A stretch of DNA of 43,098 bases from Phycisphaerae bacterium. GTDB lineage: Bacteria > Planctomycetota > Phycisphaerae > Sedimentisphaerales > Anaerobacaceae. The number at the start of each line of letters is the position of its first letter. Position 1 is the first letter of the stretch. The DNA is taken from the NCBI GenBank assembly GCA_026386805.1, contig JAPLMX010000222.1:1-43098 (forward strand). Reading direction: 5' to 3'. The position numbers were made by a program, and so were the translations under genes. Positions 1 to 8,227 of the stretch are shown piece after piece. The notes beneath the pieces are model-generated. The model searched no databases, was not told the DNA's origin, and worked only from the letters and a program-made list of their open reading frames with translations.

Positions 1-2
1 AA

Positions 3-119
3 CGCGTCTGGACGGTGATCGCCACCTGCCGCCAACAGAGTCGCCGCGTCTTCGAATTCTTCTGCCACGCCCTCAACGCCCATTTTCGACAAGAAGCCGC
101 TCCCTCACTGTTGCGTTGA
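3..119 (+). CDS. IS66-type transposase, C-terminal end only
   Basis: The frame open from the left edge of the window reads RVWTVIATCRQQSRRVFEFF and ends PSLLR before a TGA stop at 117-119. This is the typical C-terminal tail of IS66-family DDE transposases (TnpC), which end in a conserved RVWTVIATCRQQ-type stretch followed by a short alanine-rich helix and PSLL. Only the last 38 residues are in the window, so catalytic residues cannot be seen. The stop codon lies 9 bases ahead of the first codon of the ABC ATPase gene, which starts unusually late in its own fold. The sequence between, GTGAACGGCTAC, may contain the terminal inverted repeat of the element; this is inference. It is either the right end of an intact IS66 copy or an assembly junction. 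Confidence 0.7.
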   Translation, partial: RVWTVIATCRQQSRRVFEFFCHALNAHFRQEAAPSLLR

Positions 120-128
120 CTGAAATTC

Positions 129-941
129 GTGAACGGCTACATCGGCCCCAACGGAGCGGGGAAATCGACCCTGCTGAACCTGATCGCGGGACTGATCCTT
201 CCCAATGAGGGTCGCGTCACCGTTTGCGGCCATCCGGCCCGGTCCATCGCGGCGCGCCGCGGCCTGGGCTACATGCCGGAACACCCCGTGTTCCCCGGCC
301 TGTACACCGCCCGGGCGATTCTGCGCTACCATGGGGCGCTGCTGGGGCTGCCCTGGAACGCTGTCGTACGCCAGATGGACGAGTCGATGCAGCAATTGCA
401 GATGCAGGAGTTCATGGACCGTCCGGCGTCCGACTTCTCCCAGGGCATGAAGCAGCGTCTGGCGTTGGCCATCGCCATCATGAACCATCCGCGGCTCCTG
501 CTGCTGGACGAGCCGAGCAACGGCCTCGATCCGGTCGGGATCATCCAACTGCGCGACCTGCTGAAGCAGTTGCGCGACACGGGGGCCGCCATCGTGATCA
601 GCTCGCACCGCTTGGGCGAGCTTGAGAAGCTGACGTCCGACTACATCTTCATGCATCGCGGCCGGATCGTCAGCTTTGCGGACCGGATCGCGGCGAACCA
701 AGCCGGCCGGCTGCACGTGGAGTTTGTCTCCAACGGCCGGCAGATCGCAGAGAACGTGTCGGCCCGCTTCCAGGTGATCGAGGCCTCCGATACCGCCCTG
801 GTGATCGCCGTCCGCACCCCCGAGCAAGTCCCCGATATCGTGAGCGATTTGGCCCAGGGGGGTTCGCGCATTATGAGCGTGCTCCTGCAGCGGGAGAGCA
901 TCGAAGAAGTGTTTGTGCGCCTGTGCAAGGAAGGGACATAG
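129..941 (+). pseudogene. ABC transporter ATP-binding protein, N-terminally truncated
   Basis: An ABC-type ATPase that would power the membrane protein encoded next. Walker A (GPNGAGKST) sits at residues 6-14, a variant signature SQGMK at 104-108, Walker B LLLLDEPSNGLDP at about 123-135 and the switch histidine in SSH at about 160. In intact family members Walker A lies near residue 35-40, after the aromatic A-loop and two beta strands; here about 30 residues are missing because an IS66 transposase end lies directly upstream. In-frame stops at 117-119 exclude a longer start and no Shine-Dalgarno precedes the GTG at 129. The C-terminal 80 residues match the usual extension of ABC-2 exporter ATPases. 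Without the A-loop the protein would bind ATP poorly, so it may be a recently inactivated gene; the remaining frame is undamaged. Confidence 0.8.
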
Positions 942-944
942 CCC

Positions 945-1706
945 ATGAGAGCCTACGAGCTGATGAAAGAGACGTTCTTTCGACGAACCTACATCTGGAT
1001 CGTGCACGTGGTCTGGCTGGCACTGTACGGGAGCTTCTGGTGGTTCTTCTTGCCCGAGATGCCGGAGATGGGCCGATTCCTCTTCATCTGGGGCGGCTTC
1101 TTCCTCGCCCTGGCGCTCAGCGCCGGTATCTTCGGCGACGATATCGCCTCGGGCCGCATTTGCCTCCTGGTGACGAAACCCTTCTGGACGGGCGAGCTGT
1201 ACATCTATCGCCTGCTGGGCTTGTCTCTCCAGGCGGCGGCGCACCTGGTCTTGGCCGGCGGCGTCATCCTGGTCCTGCACGCTCTCACGCGCAAGGGCAA
1301 CGTCGATGGTCTCGGCGTATGGTTGTTGGCCACCTGGTTGCTATTCAATACCTGTGCGGCCCTATCAACATCGCTGTCCATCATCGTCGGACGTGCGTTC
1401 AATTCCCTGCTGCTGCTCGTCATCATCGCCACCGGCTATTTCACCGTGGGCCTGCTGATGACTTATCTGCGGCAAGAGGCAACGTCGGGCCTCCTGTGGA
1501 GCTTCCTCCGGTATCCCTGGCCGCCGTTCGAACTGCTGTACAAGTTCGCCGCCGGGGAATGGGGACAATACGCCCTGACGGTCGGAAACTACAGCGTGAC
1601 CAAGAGCGTTGCGTGCGTCGTCCACAGCCTGATGCTGACGCTGGTCTACAGCATCATGGGCATCCTCCTGCTCAGTCGGCGAGAATACGCGCGGGTGCGT
1701 GACTGA
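945..1706 (+). CDS. ABC-2 type transporter membrane protein
   Basis: A 253-residue integral membrane protein, probably the permease of the ABC exporter whose ATPase ends 4 bases upstream. Six hydrophobic stretches can be seen: around residues 17-37 (IVHVVWLALYGSFWWFF), 46-65, 86-112, 123-143, 147-168 and 222-245. An amphipathic N-terminal segment with FRRTY precedes the first, as in ABC-2 family permeases. The gene overlaps the next one by ATGA at 1705. The exported substrate cannot be told from sequence; the adjoining thioredoxin-fold protein suggests a cell-envelope role. If the ATPase is inactivated by the IS66 insertion, this gene would have lost its partner and its upstream promoter. Confidence 0.75.
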   Translation: MRAYELMKETFFRRTYIWIVHVVWLALYGSFWWFFLPEMPEMGRFLFIWGGFFLALALSAGIFGDDIASGRICLLVTKPFWTGELYIYRLLGLSLQAAAHLVLAGGVILVLHALTRKGNVDGLGVWLLATWLLFNTCAALSTSLSIIVGRAFNSLLLLVIIATGYFTVGLLMTYLRQEATSGLLWSFLRYPWPPFELLYKFAAGEWGQYALTVGNYSVTKSVACVVHSLMLTLVYSIMGILLLSRREYARVRD

Positions 1707-2983
1707 TGAGAGACAAGATCAATCCACGTTCCGTCACCGTCGTGGCCGGCCTGCTGCTGGAGGGCTGGGCGCTGTACGTGGTCGGCGCTGCGCCGCAGCG
1801 CTGGCGGCCTTCCCTGATCGTCAAGGATGAGCCCACCGCCCACGCCTTGTACGAAACCATGATGCAGGCGATTCAGCAAGCCCGGAGCCTTTCCTACACG
1901 AGCGTCTGCAGCACCCCGGACGACAGGACCTCTACCTATCGCGTTTGGCTGAAGAAGCCCAACTCCTTCCACATGGAGCAGACCAATGACGGGAGCCTGA
2001 AGAGCACTACGCTGCTCGATGATGGCGGATCTCTTTGGATTCACTGGGTCGGCGATCGCCCGACCCTTCTCATCGACACCCAGACGAGTCGGGGCGACGC
2101 GAGATCGGACGTCTACATAAAGAAGGCGACTCTTGCCGCGGGTAGCTCCATCAGCAACGAGGTCGCGATGTTCGGGACCGCGTTGGCAGGGTTGATCCTT
2201 GATCCAAGCATCTTCCACAAGGGTCCGGACCCTCTGGAGGGTTGCATCGATGGGATCAGAAGCAGAGGCGTCAATCCTGTGCGGGGCGAGGAGTGCGATG
2301 TGATTGAGGTCGGCTTCCTGCAGGCCCGGCGAACCCGGTACCTCTGGCTCTCCCGCCAGGACCATCTGCCGCGCAGACTCAAGGAGATCGTCCGAGACGC
2401 GGAGATCCGCGTCACGGTCGAGGAGTGGTCGAATGTAGCCGTCAACGCCGAGATTGGGCCCAAGATCCTCACCTGGTCGCCGCCCAAGGATTGGCGGCCA
2501 TGGGACCCGCCCAAGCCGGAGGATTCGCTTCTTGAGAGCGGACAAGAAGCTCCCGATTTCAAGCTGGACTCGGCGCGCCGGGGCAAGATCAAGCTGTCGG
2601 ACTATCGCGGCCATGTCGTCTGGCTCTACGTCTGGGATGCGGGAACGCCGCAGTGCCGGGAGGAGATCGCCGGCTTGCAGCAATTACACCAAGACTACAG
2701 TGACAAGGGTCTCGCGATCCTCGGGTTCAACGGTACGGACAACCGGCGGATTGCCCGCGCCTTCCTGCGCGCCAATCGCATAACGCTTCCAAGCGTCCTC
2801 GATTCTTCCGAGACCACGGTGCGGTTGATGCGTGACGGCTACGGCAACAGAACCAAGACCGTGCCGCTCAACTATATCATCAATCCGCAAGGCATAGTCG
2901 TTTACGCATGGTTCGGGCACGAGCACGACCCCGAGCAAGTCCTCGCCGCCCTCAAGGATGCAGGGCTGGGACTGGCACAGTAG
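1706..2983 (+). CDS. Exported protein with C-terminal thioredoxin-fold (redoxin) domain
   Basis: A 425-residue protein starting with a signal or anchor segment (VTVVAGLLLEGWALYVVGAA, residues 9-28). Residues 45-250 resemble the LolA/LolB-like periplasmic fold seen in many planctomycete proteins: a line of antiparallel strands with WLKKPNSFHME and YLWLSRQDHLPRRL. Residues 275-425 form an AhpC/TSA-type thioredoxin domain (APDFKLDSARRGKIKLSDYRG, then VVWLYVWDAGTPQCREEIAGL). The usual CxxC or CxxS is reduced to a single cysteine (TPQC), so it is unlikely to be a standard disulfide reductase. It is translationally coupled to the ABC permease by a 1-base start/stop overlap, which suggests a shared envelope function. 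Confidence 0.65.
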   Translation: MRDKINPRSVTVVAGLLLEGWALYVVGAAPQRWRPSLIVKDEPTAHALYETMMQAIQQARSLSYTSVCSTPDDRTSTYRVWLKKPNSFHMEQTNDGSLKSTTLLDDGGSLWIHWVGDRPTLLIDTQTSRGDARSDVYIKKATLAAGSSISNEVAMFGTALAGLILDPSIFHKGPDPLEGCIDGIRSRGVNPVRGEECDVIEVGFLQARRTRYLWLSRQDHLPRRLKEIVRDAEIRVTVEEWSNVAVNAEIGPKILTWSPPKDWRPWDPPKPEDSLLESGQEAPDFKLDSARRGKIKLSDYRGHVVWLYVWDAGTPQCREEIAGLQQLHQDYSDKGLAILGFNGTDNRRIARAFLRANRITLPSVLDSSETTVRLMRDGYGNRTKTVPLNYIINPQGIVVYAWFGHEHDPEQVLAALKDAGLGLAQ

Positions 2984-3000
2984 AGGTCTCGGCAGGCAGA

Positions 3001-3951
3001 CTACAACTTCGCCACGGAGGCCTTGATCTCATCGAAACACTCCTCAGCGAGTTGCCTGCCATAGTCGCGCATGGCGGTCGCCACATTGCGCCAGGCGGTC
3101 CAGACTTGCTGCTTGCCTCGGGGCGCCGAAAGCTGCTTGGCCACGAGAGTCGCCTCCGCGTCGATGAAACGGTCCTGCATCTCGTAGTTCCATGTCGGCA
3201 TCCTCTGGGCGAGCGTCGCGAGGCGGGAGACGATGGTCTCGGTAATCCTTCGCCCATCTTCGGCGGAAGACTCCTTCGGGTCGCGGCCCCCCACACCTTG
3301 ATATGGGGGTTTGCCCAGCCGGGAGAGATCGACCGTGTCCGGGAACAGGTGCATCATGAGCGAGGTCTCGCCCCAGGCGGCGTGGTCGCCGGTGTAGCCC
3401 TCGTCCAGCGCCAGCCAGTACTCCGGTGTACCGAGGACGGGGATCCCCAAAGCCCGGCTCATGCGCACGGCGGTCTCTCGCACAACGATCTGCTGCGCCG
3501 CCCCGTAGTGGCCCGTGAGGATGATGATCGCACGATACCCATCGCGGGCCATCTCGCGGCAAAGCTGCTCCAGCCAGAGACGCAGGAGCTTGGAGAAGAC
3601 ATCGTCCTCGGGGTCCATGATGAACGTATGCAGCTCACTCAAACCGCCGACCCCGCCGAACAAGGGAGGCGACACCACGCCCCCGCCCTTCTGCGCCGCT
3701 CGGAGGCACAGGGCATGCGCCTTGACGGCATCAAGGCCGAGGACGTTGTGCACACCGTGCCATTCGATGGTCCCCAGCGGCTGGAAGATCGTTGCACATG
3801 CCGCCCGCGTCTCCTCCAGTTCCTTTGGGTGAAGGAATTCAAGTCGCACTTCCCGCCGGCCGGCTGTGTCTGCCTGTGCGGAAGGAGAACCAAACAACGC
3901 GCCGGCCGCCGCCGCGCCCAGGAACTGCCGTCGTTCGAGTCTTTGAGTCAT
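3001..3951 (-). CDS. Creatininase-family amidohydrolase, exported by a Tat-like signal
   Basis: A 316-residue member of the creatininase (CrnA/MftE-like) metal-dependent amidohydrolase superfamily. The metal-binding start GTIEWHGVHN...LGLD (E, H and D ligands) is near residues 63-78, and the TGHYGAAQQ segment matches the GHGGN motif with a tyrosine for the glycine. The start at 3951 is chosen over an upstream ATG because AGGAAAC lies at normal spacing and the protein then begins MTQRLERRQFLGAAAAGALF, a twin-arginine-like signal with RRQF. Creatininase relatives cleave varied cyclic amides or peptides; the substrate cannot be assigned. It converges with the thioredoxin-fold gene with 17 bases between the stop codons. 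Confidence 0.75.
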   Translation of the reverse strand: MTQRLERRQFLGAAAAGALFGSPSAQADTAGRREVRLEFLHPKELEETRAACATIFQPLGTIEWHGVHNVLGLDAVKAHALCLRAAQKGGGVVSPPLFGGVGGLSELHTFIMDPEDDVFSKLLRLWLEQLCREMARDGYRAIIILTGHYGAAQQIVVRETAVRMSRALGIPVLGTPEYWLALDEGYTGDHAAWGETSLMMHLFPDTVDLSRLGKPPYQGVGGRDPKESSAEDGRRITETIVSRLATLAQRMPTWNYEMQDRFIDAEATLVAKQLSAPRGKQQVWTAWRNVATAMRDYGRQLAEECFDEIKASVAKL

Positions 3952-4116
3952 GACCTGTTTCCTTTGCCCTTCGGGTACAATCGTACCACGTCTTCGACCC
4001 GCTGTCACCGCCCAACGTTTTGTTACCGCCACGCGTTTGTGTGCCTAGTATAGGTGGAGCAAAGAATTCGGATGATGTGCCCCGTATCTCTCAGTTCCAT
4101 GAAGGAGGTCGAAGAT

Positions 4117-4839
4117 ATGACACGCATCTAGTCTGCACACAAAACGTGGCGTACGCCAGACCCAAGCAGCGCCGGAGGAATTCTCCTTGTCACCGGGATC
4201 GCCGCCGCTTTCATCCTGCTCAATGGGACAGTGGTATGCACGGCAGCATCAGGTCCCGGAATCGGCATCAAGGTGGGCGCACAGACGATCGACGACCCTG
4301 TGAACCGCGATAAGACGACCCGTCCGCGTCTTGAGCTGGAGGTCGCCAGCCCGCTCCTGTGGGACGAACACGTGGACTTCGCTCTCGCGTTCGGCGGCTT
4401 GTCCCTCGGCACGCACACCGAAACGTACACCGACACCGTGGACGGCACCTTCATCGACGACCTGTATACAGACAGGCTCTGGCTGTTCGACATCCGTCTG
4501 GCCGCCCGGCTGTATCCGCTGGGCGACAGCAGCCGCATTCGGCCCTACATCGGCGCGGGCGTCGGCTACTTCTGGTTCCACGATAGCTGGGAGAACGAGT
4601 ATTCCGACACTTCCGACGATCCGGACTTCCCCGGCTCATTCATAACCGTCCACAACAAGGCAGAAGGCGAAGAAACCCTGGCACAGGGGTTCTTTCCCTT
4701 CGTCGTGGCGGGGCTGACGCTCGCGCTCGGCTCGAACGCCGAGATCCTGTTCGAGTTTCAGTACGACATTGACAAGAAGGACTCGGGATACGACCTTAGC
4801 GGCCCCATCTACATGTTCGGCGCCCGCATTCGATTCTGA
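4117..4839 (+). pseudogene. Outer-membrane beta-barrel protein with in-frame amber codon near the start
   Basis: Residues downstream of 4231 form alternating amphipathic strands (PRLELEVASPLLW, FALAFGGLSLGT, DRLWLFDIRLAARLYPL, RPYIGAGVGYFWF, EILFEFQYDI) and end in IYMFGARIRF with the C-terminal phenylalanine of outer-membrane barrels; OmpW/OmpA-size, eight strands likely. The best ribosome-binding site (AAGGAGGT at 4102-4109) precedes the ATG at 4117, but the frame then reads Met-Thr-Arg-Ile-TAG. Directly after the TAG the same frame continues as a good signal peptide: basic SAHKTWR, then GGILLVTGIAAAFILL, then a CTAASG-like cleavage region. The next start in frame is GTG at 4231, inside the signal peptide. 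So the gene is probably broken by one nonsense change at codon 5, or read by suppression. Confidence 0.6.
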
Positions 4840-4894
4840 TGGAGTCGCGCCCGGCACCATGCCGTGATCGCATCATTGCCGCAGTTCAGAAATC

Positions 4895-4985
4895 GTGGGT
4901 TGAGATTGCTTCGCTTCGCTCGCAATGACGTGCTGCGGCTGTGTATGTCATTGCGAGGAGCGAAGCGACGAAGCAATCTCGACCG
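4895..4985. repeat. Inverted repeat of the GTCATTGCGAGGAGCGAAGCG type
   Basis: A near-perfect inverted repeat: GAGATTGCTTCGCTTCGCTCGCAATGAC-like arm on the left (about 4903-4929) and GTCATTGCGAGGAGCGAAGC...GCAATCTC on the right (about 4947-4981), separated by 17 bases. This sequence type is a widely scattered palindromic repeat in environmental bacterial genomes. It lies between the barrel gene and the convergent exported protein, where it could also act as a bidirectional transcript stop. Confidence 0.8.
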
Positions 4986-5013
4986 CGCCGGCCGGGACTT
5001 GCGAACTATCGTC

Positions 5014-6027
5014 CTATTTTGTCTGGGCAGGCGGCTTCTGGCGTTTGAAGGTCACCTGCTCCCGAGGCTCCGATCCACGGCTGCCGTCGGTCCCAACCGC
5101 ATAGAGCCTCACCTTGAATCCGTCATTGTCAATTTTCGTGTACACGTGCTGCAGCTTCATGGCTGTACCGTCCGGCTTGGTGCACTCGCTCCGAGTGACG
5201 GCATCGCTGCCGTCCTGCTCCCACACACCCTTCCAGATGCGGCCCATGCTGTCGGCGCCGAATTCCACAATCTCCTGGCGGCTCGCCACGTACATGATCA
5301 GGGCGATGTACTTGAGATCACCGATCTTCGTGTCCACGAACGCGGCGTGCTTGTCGAGGATTGGTTTGTGTTCCAGCTCGTACGTCTGGTTATTCTCGCT
5401 GGCGCCCCATTTGCCCATCAGCCATTCGTAGCCACCGTTGGCAACGAGATCGCCCAGCTTCTGGTAGTCCGTGGAGCGGCTGACAGTCTCGGCGGCGGCA
5501 TTCGTCGGGGCCGCCTTGGCCTGCGGCTGACGCTTGTAGGTAAGCTTGCTCATGGGCTCGGAGTTGCGGTTGCCGCTGCTGTCCGTGAGGTAGATCGCGA
5601 TCGTGACCGTGCTGGCGTCCACCTTGTCATAGGCGATCTCGCCCTTGCGCACCTGACCGTCGGGACTCGTATGCTCGACCCGGTGGACCAGACCGTCGCC
5701 TTCCGCGGACCAGGTCCCTTTCCACGTCCCGCCCCGGCTGTCGGCGCCCTCGTCGACCGCCTGCTGGTCCGTCGGCGACAGCGTGACGATGCCCTGGTAC
5801 TTGAAGTCCCCCATCCGCAGATCGTTGAGCACGACGCACTTGTCGGCCGCCCAATCGAAGCTGGACTCCACCTTCTGGCCGTCGTCCGTCGTGGCCACCC
5901 ATTTGCCGATGATCCATTCGTACCCGCCCGAGGCGACGAGGTCGCCGAGCTTCTCTTGCGCCACGCTCGGCGTCACCCAAGCCACCAACGCGATCACAAC
6001 GATCAAGAACACGCTTCTCACACTCAT
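5014..6027 (-). CDS. Exported protein with two tandem copies of a lipocalin-like domain
   Basis: A 337-residue protein with a signal peptide (MSVRSVFLIVVIALVAWVTPSVAQ). The rest is a clear internal duplication: residues 25-155 start KLGDLVASGGYEWIIGKWVAT and end SKLTYKRQ, and residues 180-330 start KLGDLVANGGYEWLMGKWGAS and end EQVTFKRQ. Each half has GDFKY or GDLKY, an EFGADS or DEGADS turn, a WKG(T/V)W strand and an ExT(S/K)PDG turn, which fits a small beta barrel like DUF1579/SnoaL-type proteins. The linker is alanine-rich. The start has a strong AAGGAGGAACC site. I do not recognise a specific function; it is probably periplasmic. Confidence 0.7.
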   Translation of the reverse strand: MSVRSVFLIVVIALVAWVTPSVAQEKLGDLVASGGYEWIIGKWVATTDDGQKVESSFDWAADKCVVLNDLRMGDFKYQGIVTLSPTDQQAVDEGADSRGGTWKGTWSAEGDGLVHRVEHTSPDGQVRKGEIAYDKVDASTVTIAIYLTDSSGNRNSEPMSKLTYKRQPQAKAAPTNAAAETVSRSTDYQKLGDLVANGGYEWLMGKWGASENNQTYELEHKPILDKHAAFVDTKIGDLKYIALIMYVASRQEIVEFGADSMGRIWKGVWEQDGSDAVTRSECTKPDGTAMKLQHVYTKIDNDGFKVRLYAVGTDGSRGSEPREQVTFKRQKPPAQTK

Positions 6028-6225
6028 GGTTCCTCCTTCTTCTCTAATCGAACGGTCAAACCGAGAACAACACTCTTTGCCGGGACTAACCAGTCTCTAA
6101 TATAACAGCCGGGAACCTTGTTTGTCTCTCGCAACCCCGCATTTTTTTGGCGCGGGCGACGGGAGGCCGCCCGAAGACAGGGGAAGACCGTTGCGCGGCG
6201 CGCCGCGTCTTCCTCGCGCGAGGCC

Positions 6226-6264
6226 TAAAAGGAAACGGCCGAAGCTTGGGAGGGCTCCGGCCGT
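6226..6264 (-). terminator. Likely intrinsic terminator of rpoD
   Basis: Read on the minus strand, ACGGCCG and CGGCCGT (7 bp, perfect) enclose a 16-base loop and are followed by TTTCCTTTT. It lies 23 bases past the rpoD stop codon, in the right orientation. Confidence 0.55.
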
Positions 6265-6286
6265 GGAAGTTCGTACTTGAAGTGGC

Positions 6287-8077
6287 TTACGCCGATTTGT
6301 GGTCGAGGAAGCCTTCGAGCTTGCGGGCCCGGACCGGATGCTGCAGTTTGCGGATGGCCTTGGCTTCGACCTGGCGGACGCGCTCGCGGGTCACCTTGAA
6401 GATCCGACCCACTTCTTCGAGCGTGTACGTGTAACCATCACCGATGCCGTAGCGGAGCTTGATGATTTCGCGCTCGCGGTAGGACAGGGTCTTGAGGACC
6501 ATGTCGATGCGCTCCTTGAGCATCTCTTGCGTCGCGGAGGCCACGGGCGAATCCACGTCGTCGTCTTCGATGAAATCGCCGAAGTAGGAGTCCTCGCTGT
6601 CGCCGATGGGCCGATCCAGGCTGATCGGGTGCTTGGAGATGTTGAGCACCCTTCGCGTCTCCTGAACGGACATCCCGACTTCCGTGGCGATTTCCTCGAC
6701 GGTCGGCTCGCGGCCCAACTCCTGGTGCAGGATCTTCGAGGCGCTGCGAATGCGGCTCATCGTCTCGATCATGTGGACCGGGATGCGGATGGTCCGGGCA
6801 TGATCGGCAATCGCCCGCGTGATCGCCTGGCGAATCCACCAGGTCGCGTAGGTGCTGAACTTGTACCCCCGGCGGTACTCGTACTTGTCCACCGCCCGCA
6901 TCAGGCCGGTGTTGCCCTCCTGGATCAGGTCCAGGAAGCTCAGCCCGCGATTGCGGTACTTCTTGGCGATGGAAACCACCAGCCGCAAGTTGGCGCTGGA
7001 CAGGGTTCGCTTGGCCTCCTCGTATTGCGAGAAGACCCGCTCCATGCCACGCAGCTTCTTTTCCAACTGGTCGGGCACTTCCAGGACCAGTTCCTGCAAG
7101 CCGGCCAATTCCTGCTGGGCGGCCTGGATGTCGTCCACCGTCATGATATCGTTGACGCCGGTCTCGATGGTCCTCTGGAGCTGGCGCATCTTTTCGCAGA
7201 CGCCCTGCAGCTTGGTCTTCATCGGCTGGATGCGGCTGGTCCGCAGGCTCAACTCCTCCAGCAACGTCGCGATCTTGCGGCGATTGCGGCGCAGATGCTT
7301 CGAATCGCCCCGAACCTTCGCCTCGTCCGCAGAGGTGCAAATGCTCTTGAAGAGCTTCTGATCGATGTCCAGAAGCTCGGCCACCGTCTTAAGGTTCTCG
7401 GTCATGCGCTTCTTGATGACGCCTTTGGTGGTCAGCGGAGCGGTCCCGGTCTTGATGGTCCGGTCGAACGACATGGAGCCGTCGAAGACCTGCTGAAACA
7501 GCTCGACGGCGTTGCGGGCGCAATAATCACACTGGAGCATCTTGCGGCGGAAGACCATTCGTGCGATCTCGATCTTCCGCGCCAGAGAAATCTCATCCTT
7601 GCGGGTCAGAAGCGGAATCTGCCCCATCTGGGTCAGATACATGCGGATCGGATCGTCAATGCGATGCGAGACCTCGCCCTCGACGAACTCCTTTTCCAGG
7701 ACTTCGTCTTCTTCCGTCTCCGCCACTTCGCGCTCGGGAGTTTCCTCTTCTTCCACCGGCTCGGCGTCCTCTTCGAAGTCTTCCTCCCCTTTGGCCGCCG
7801 CCTGGGCTTCGGCGTCACTCTCATCGACGAGAGTGATTCCCATCTCGTCGAAGGTGCTCAGGACCTTCTCGAGTTGCTTGGCGCTGACCGCGTCGTCCGG
7901 GAGCGACTCATTGATTTCCTCATAAGTCAAGAACCCCTTCTTTTTGCCCTTGGCCACCAAAGACTTCATCAGAGACTCGGGGTCTTGCACCTCGGCCTTC
8001 GCGTTATCAGACGTACTCTGGACTTCCGTTGGACTCATATCCTTCGCCTTCTTAGACTTCATTCCCTTTTTCGCCAC
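6287..8077 (-). CDS. rpoD: RNA polymerase primary sigma factor
   Basis: The housekeeping sigma70 subunit that directs RNA polymerase to -35/-10 promoters. All regions are present in the 596 residues: region 1.1 at about 35-85, region 1.2 ([16 protein letters not shown]) at 142-170, a non-conserved spacer of about 180 residues, region 2 ([20 protein letters not shown] to [20 protein letters not shown]) at 365-430, region 3 at 440-520 and region 4 with helix-turn-helix [20 protein letters not shown] at 551-570. Residues 95-135 are a highly acidic stretch. It lies 150 bases downstream of dnaG on the same strand, the order of the macromolecular synthesis operon, without rpsU. Promoters with TTGACA and TATAAT-like boxes elsewhere in the window fit this protein. 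Confidence 0.97.
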   Translation of the reverse strand: MAKKGMKSKKAKDMSPTEVQSTSDNAKAEVQDPESLMKSLVAKGKKKGFLTYEEINESLPDDAVSAKQLEKVLSTFDEMGITLVDESDAEAQAAAKGEEDFEEDAEPVEEEETPEREVAETEEDEVLEKEFVEGEVSHRIDDPIRMYLTQMGQIPLLTRKDEISLARKIEIARMVFRRKMLQCDYCARNAVELFQQVFDGSMSFDRTIKTGTAPLTTKGVIKKRMTENLKTVAELLDIDQKLFKSICTSADEAKVRGDSKHLRRNRRKIATLLEELSLRTSRIQPMKTKLQGVCEKMRQLQRTIETGVNDIMTVDDIQAAQQELAGLQELVLEVPDQLEKKLRGMERVFSQYEEAKRTLSSANLRLVVSIAKKYRNRGLSFLDLIQEGNTGLMRAVDKYEYRRGYKFSTYATWWIRQAITRAIADHARTIRIPVHMIETMSRIRSASKILHQELGREPTVEEIATEVGMSVQETRRVLNISKHPISLDRPIGDSEDSYFGDFIEDDDVDSPVASATQEMLKERIDMVLKTLSYREREIIKLRYGIGDGYTYTLEEVGRIFKVTRERVRQVEAKAIRKLQHPVRARKLEGFLDHKSA

Positions 8078-8227
8078 AATCCAGACTCCACTAAAGAGAA
8101 ACTGCGAAACCCTGAAGCAACTACCCTCGTGAAGCCCAAAACATGGGGACTCCCGCTTGCTTTATGGATTCACCTGTTGTACGGCCTTCTTTACGTAATT
8201 GTTCATCCTACAGGGGTTTAGCGACAC

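Noticed and set aside
105-1280. Long minus-strand ORF opposite the ABC genes
   Set aside because: Antisense shadow of GC-rich codons in two well-supported genes; low-complexity HQ/R-rich sequence.
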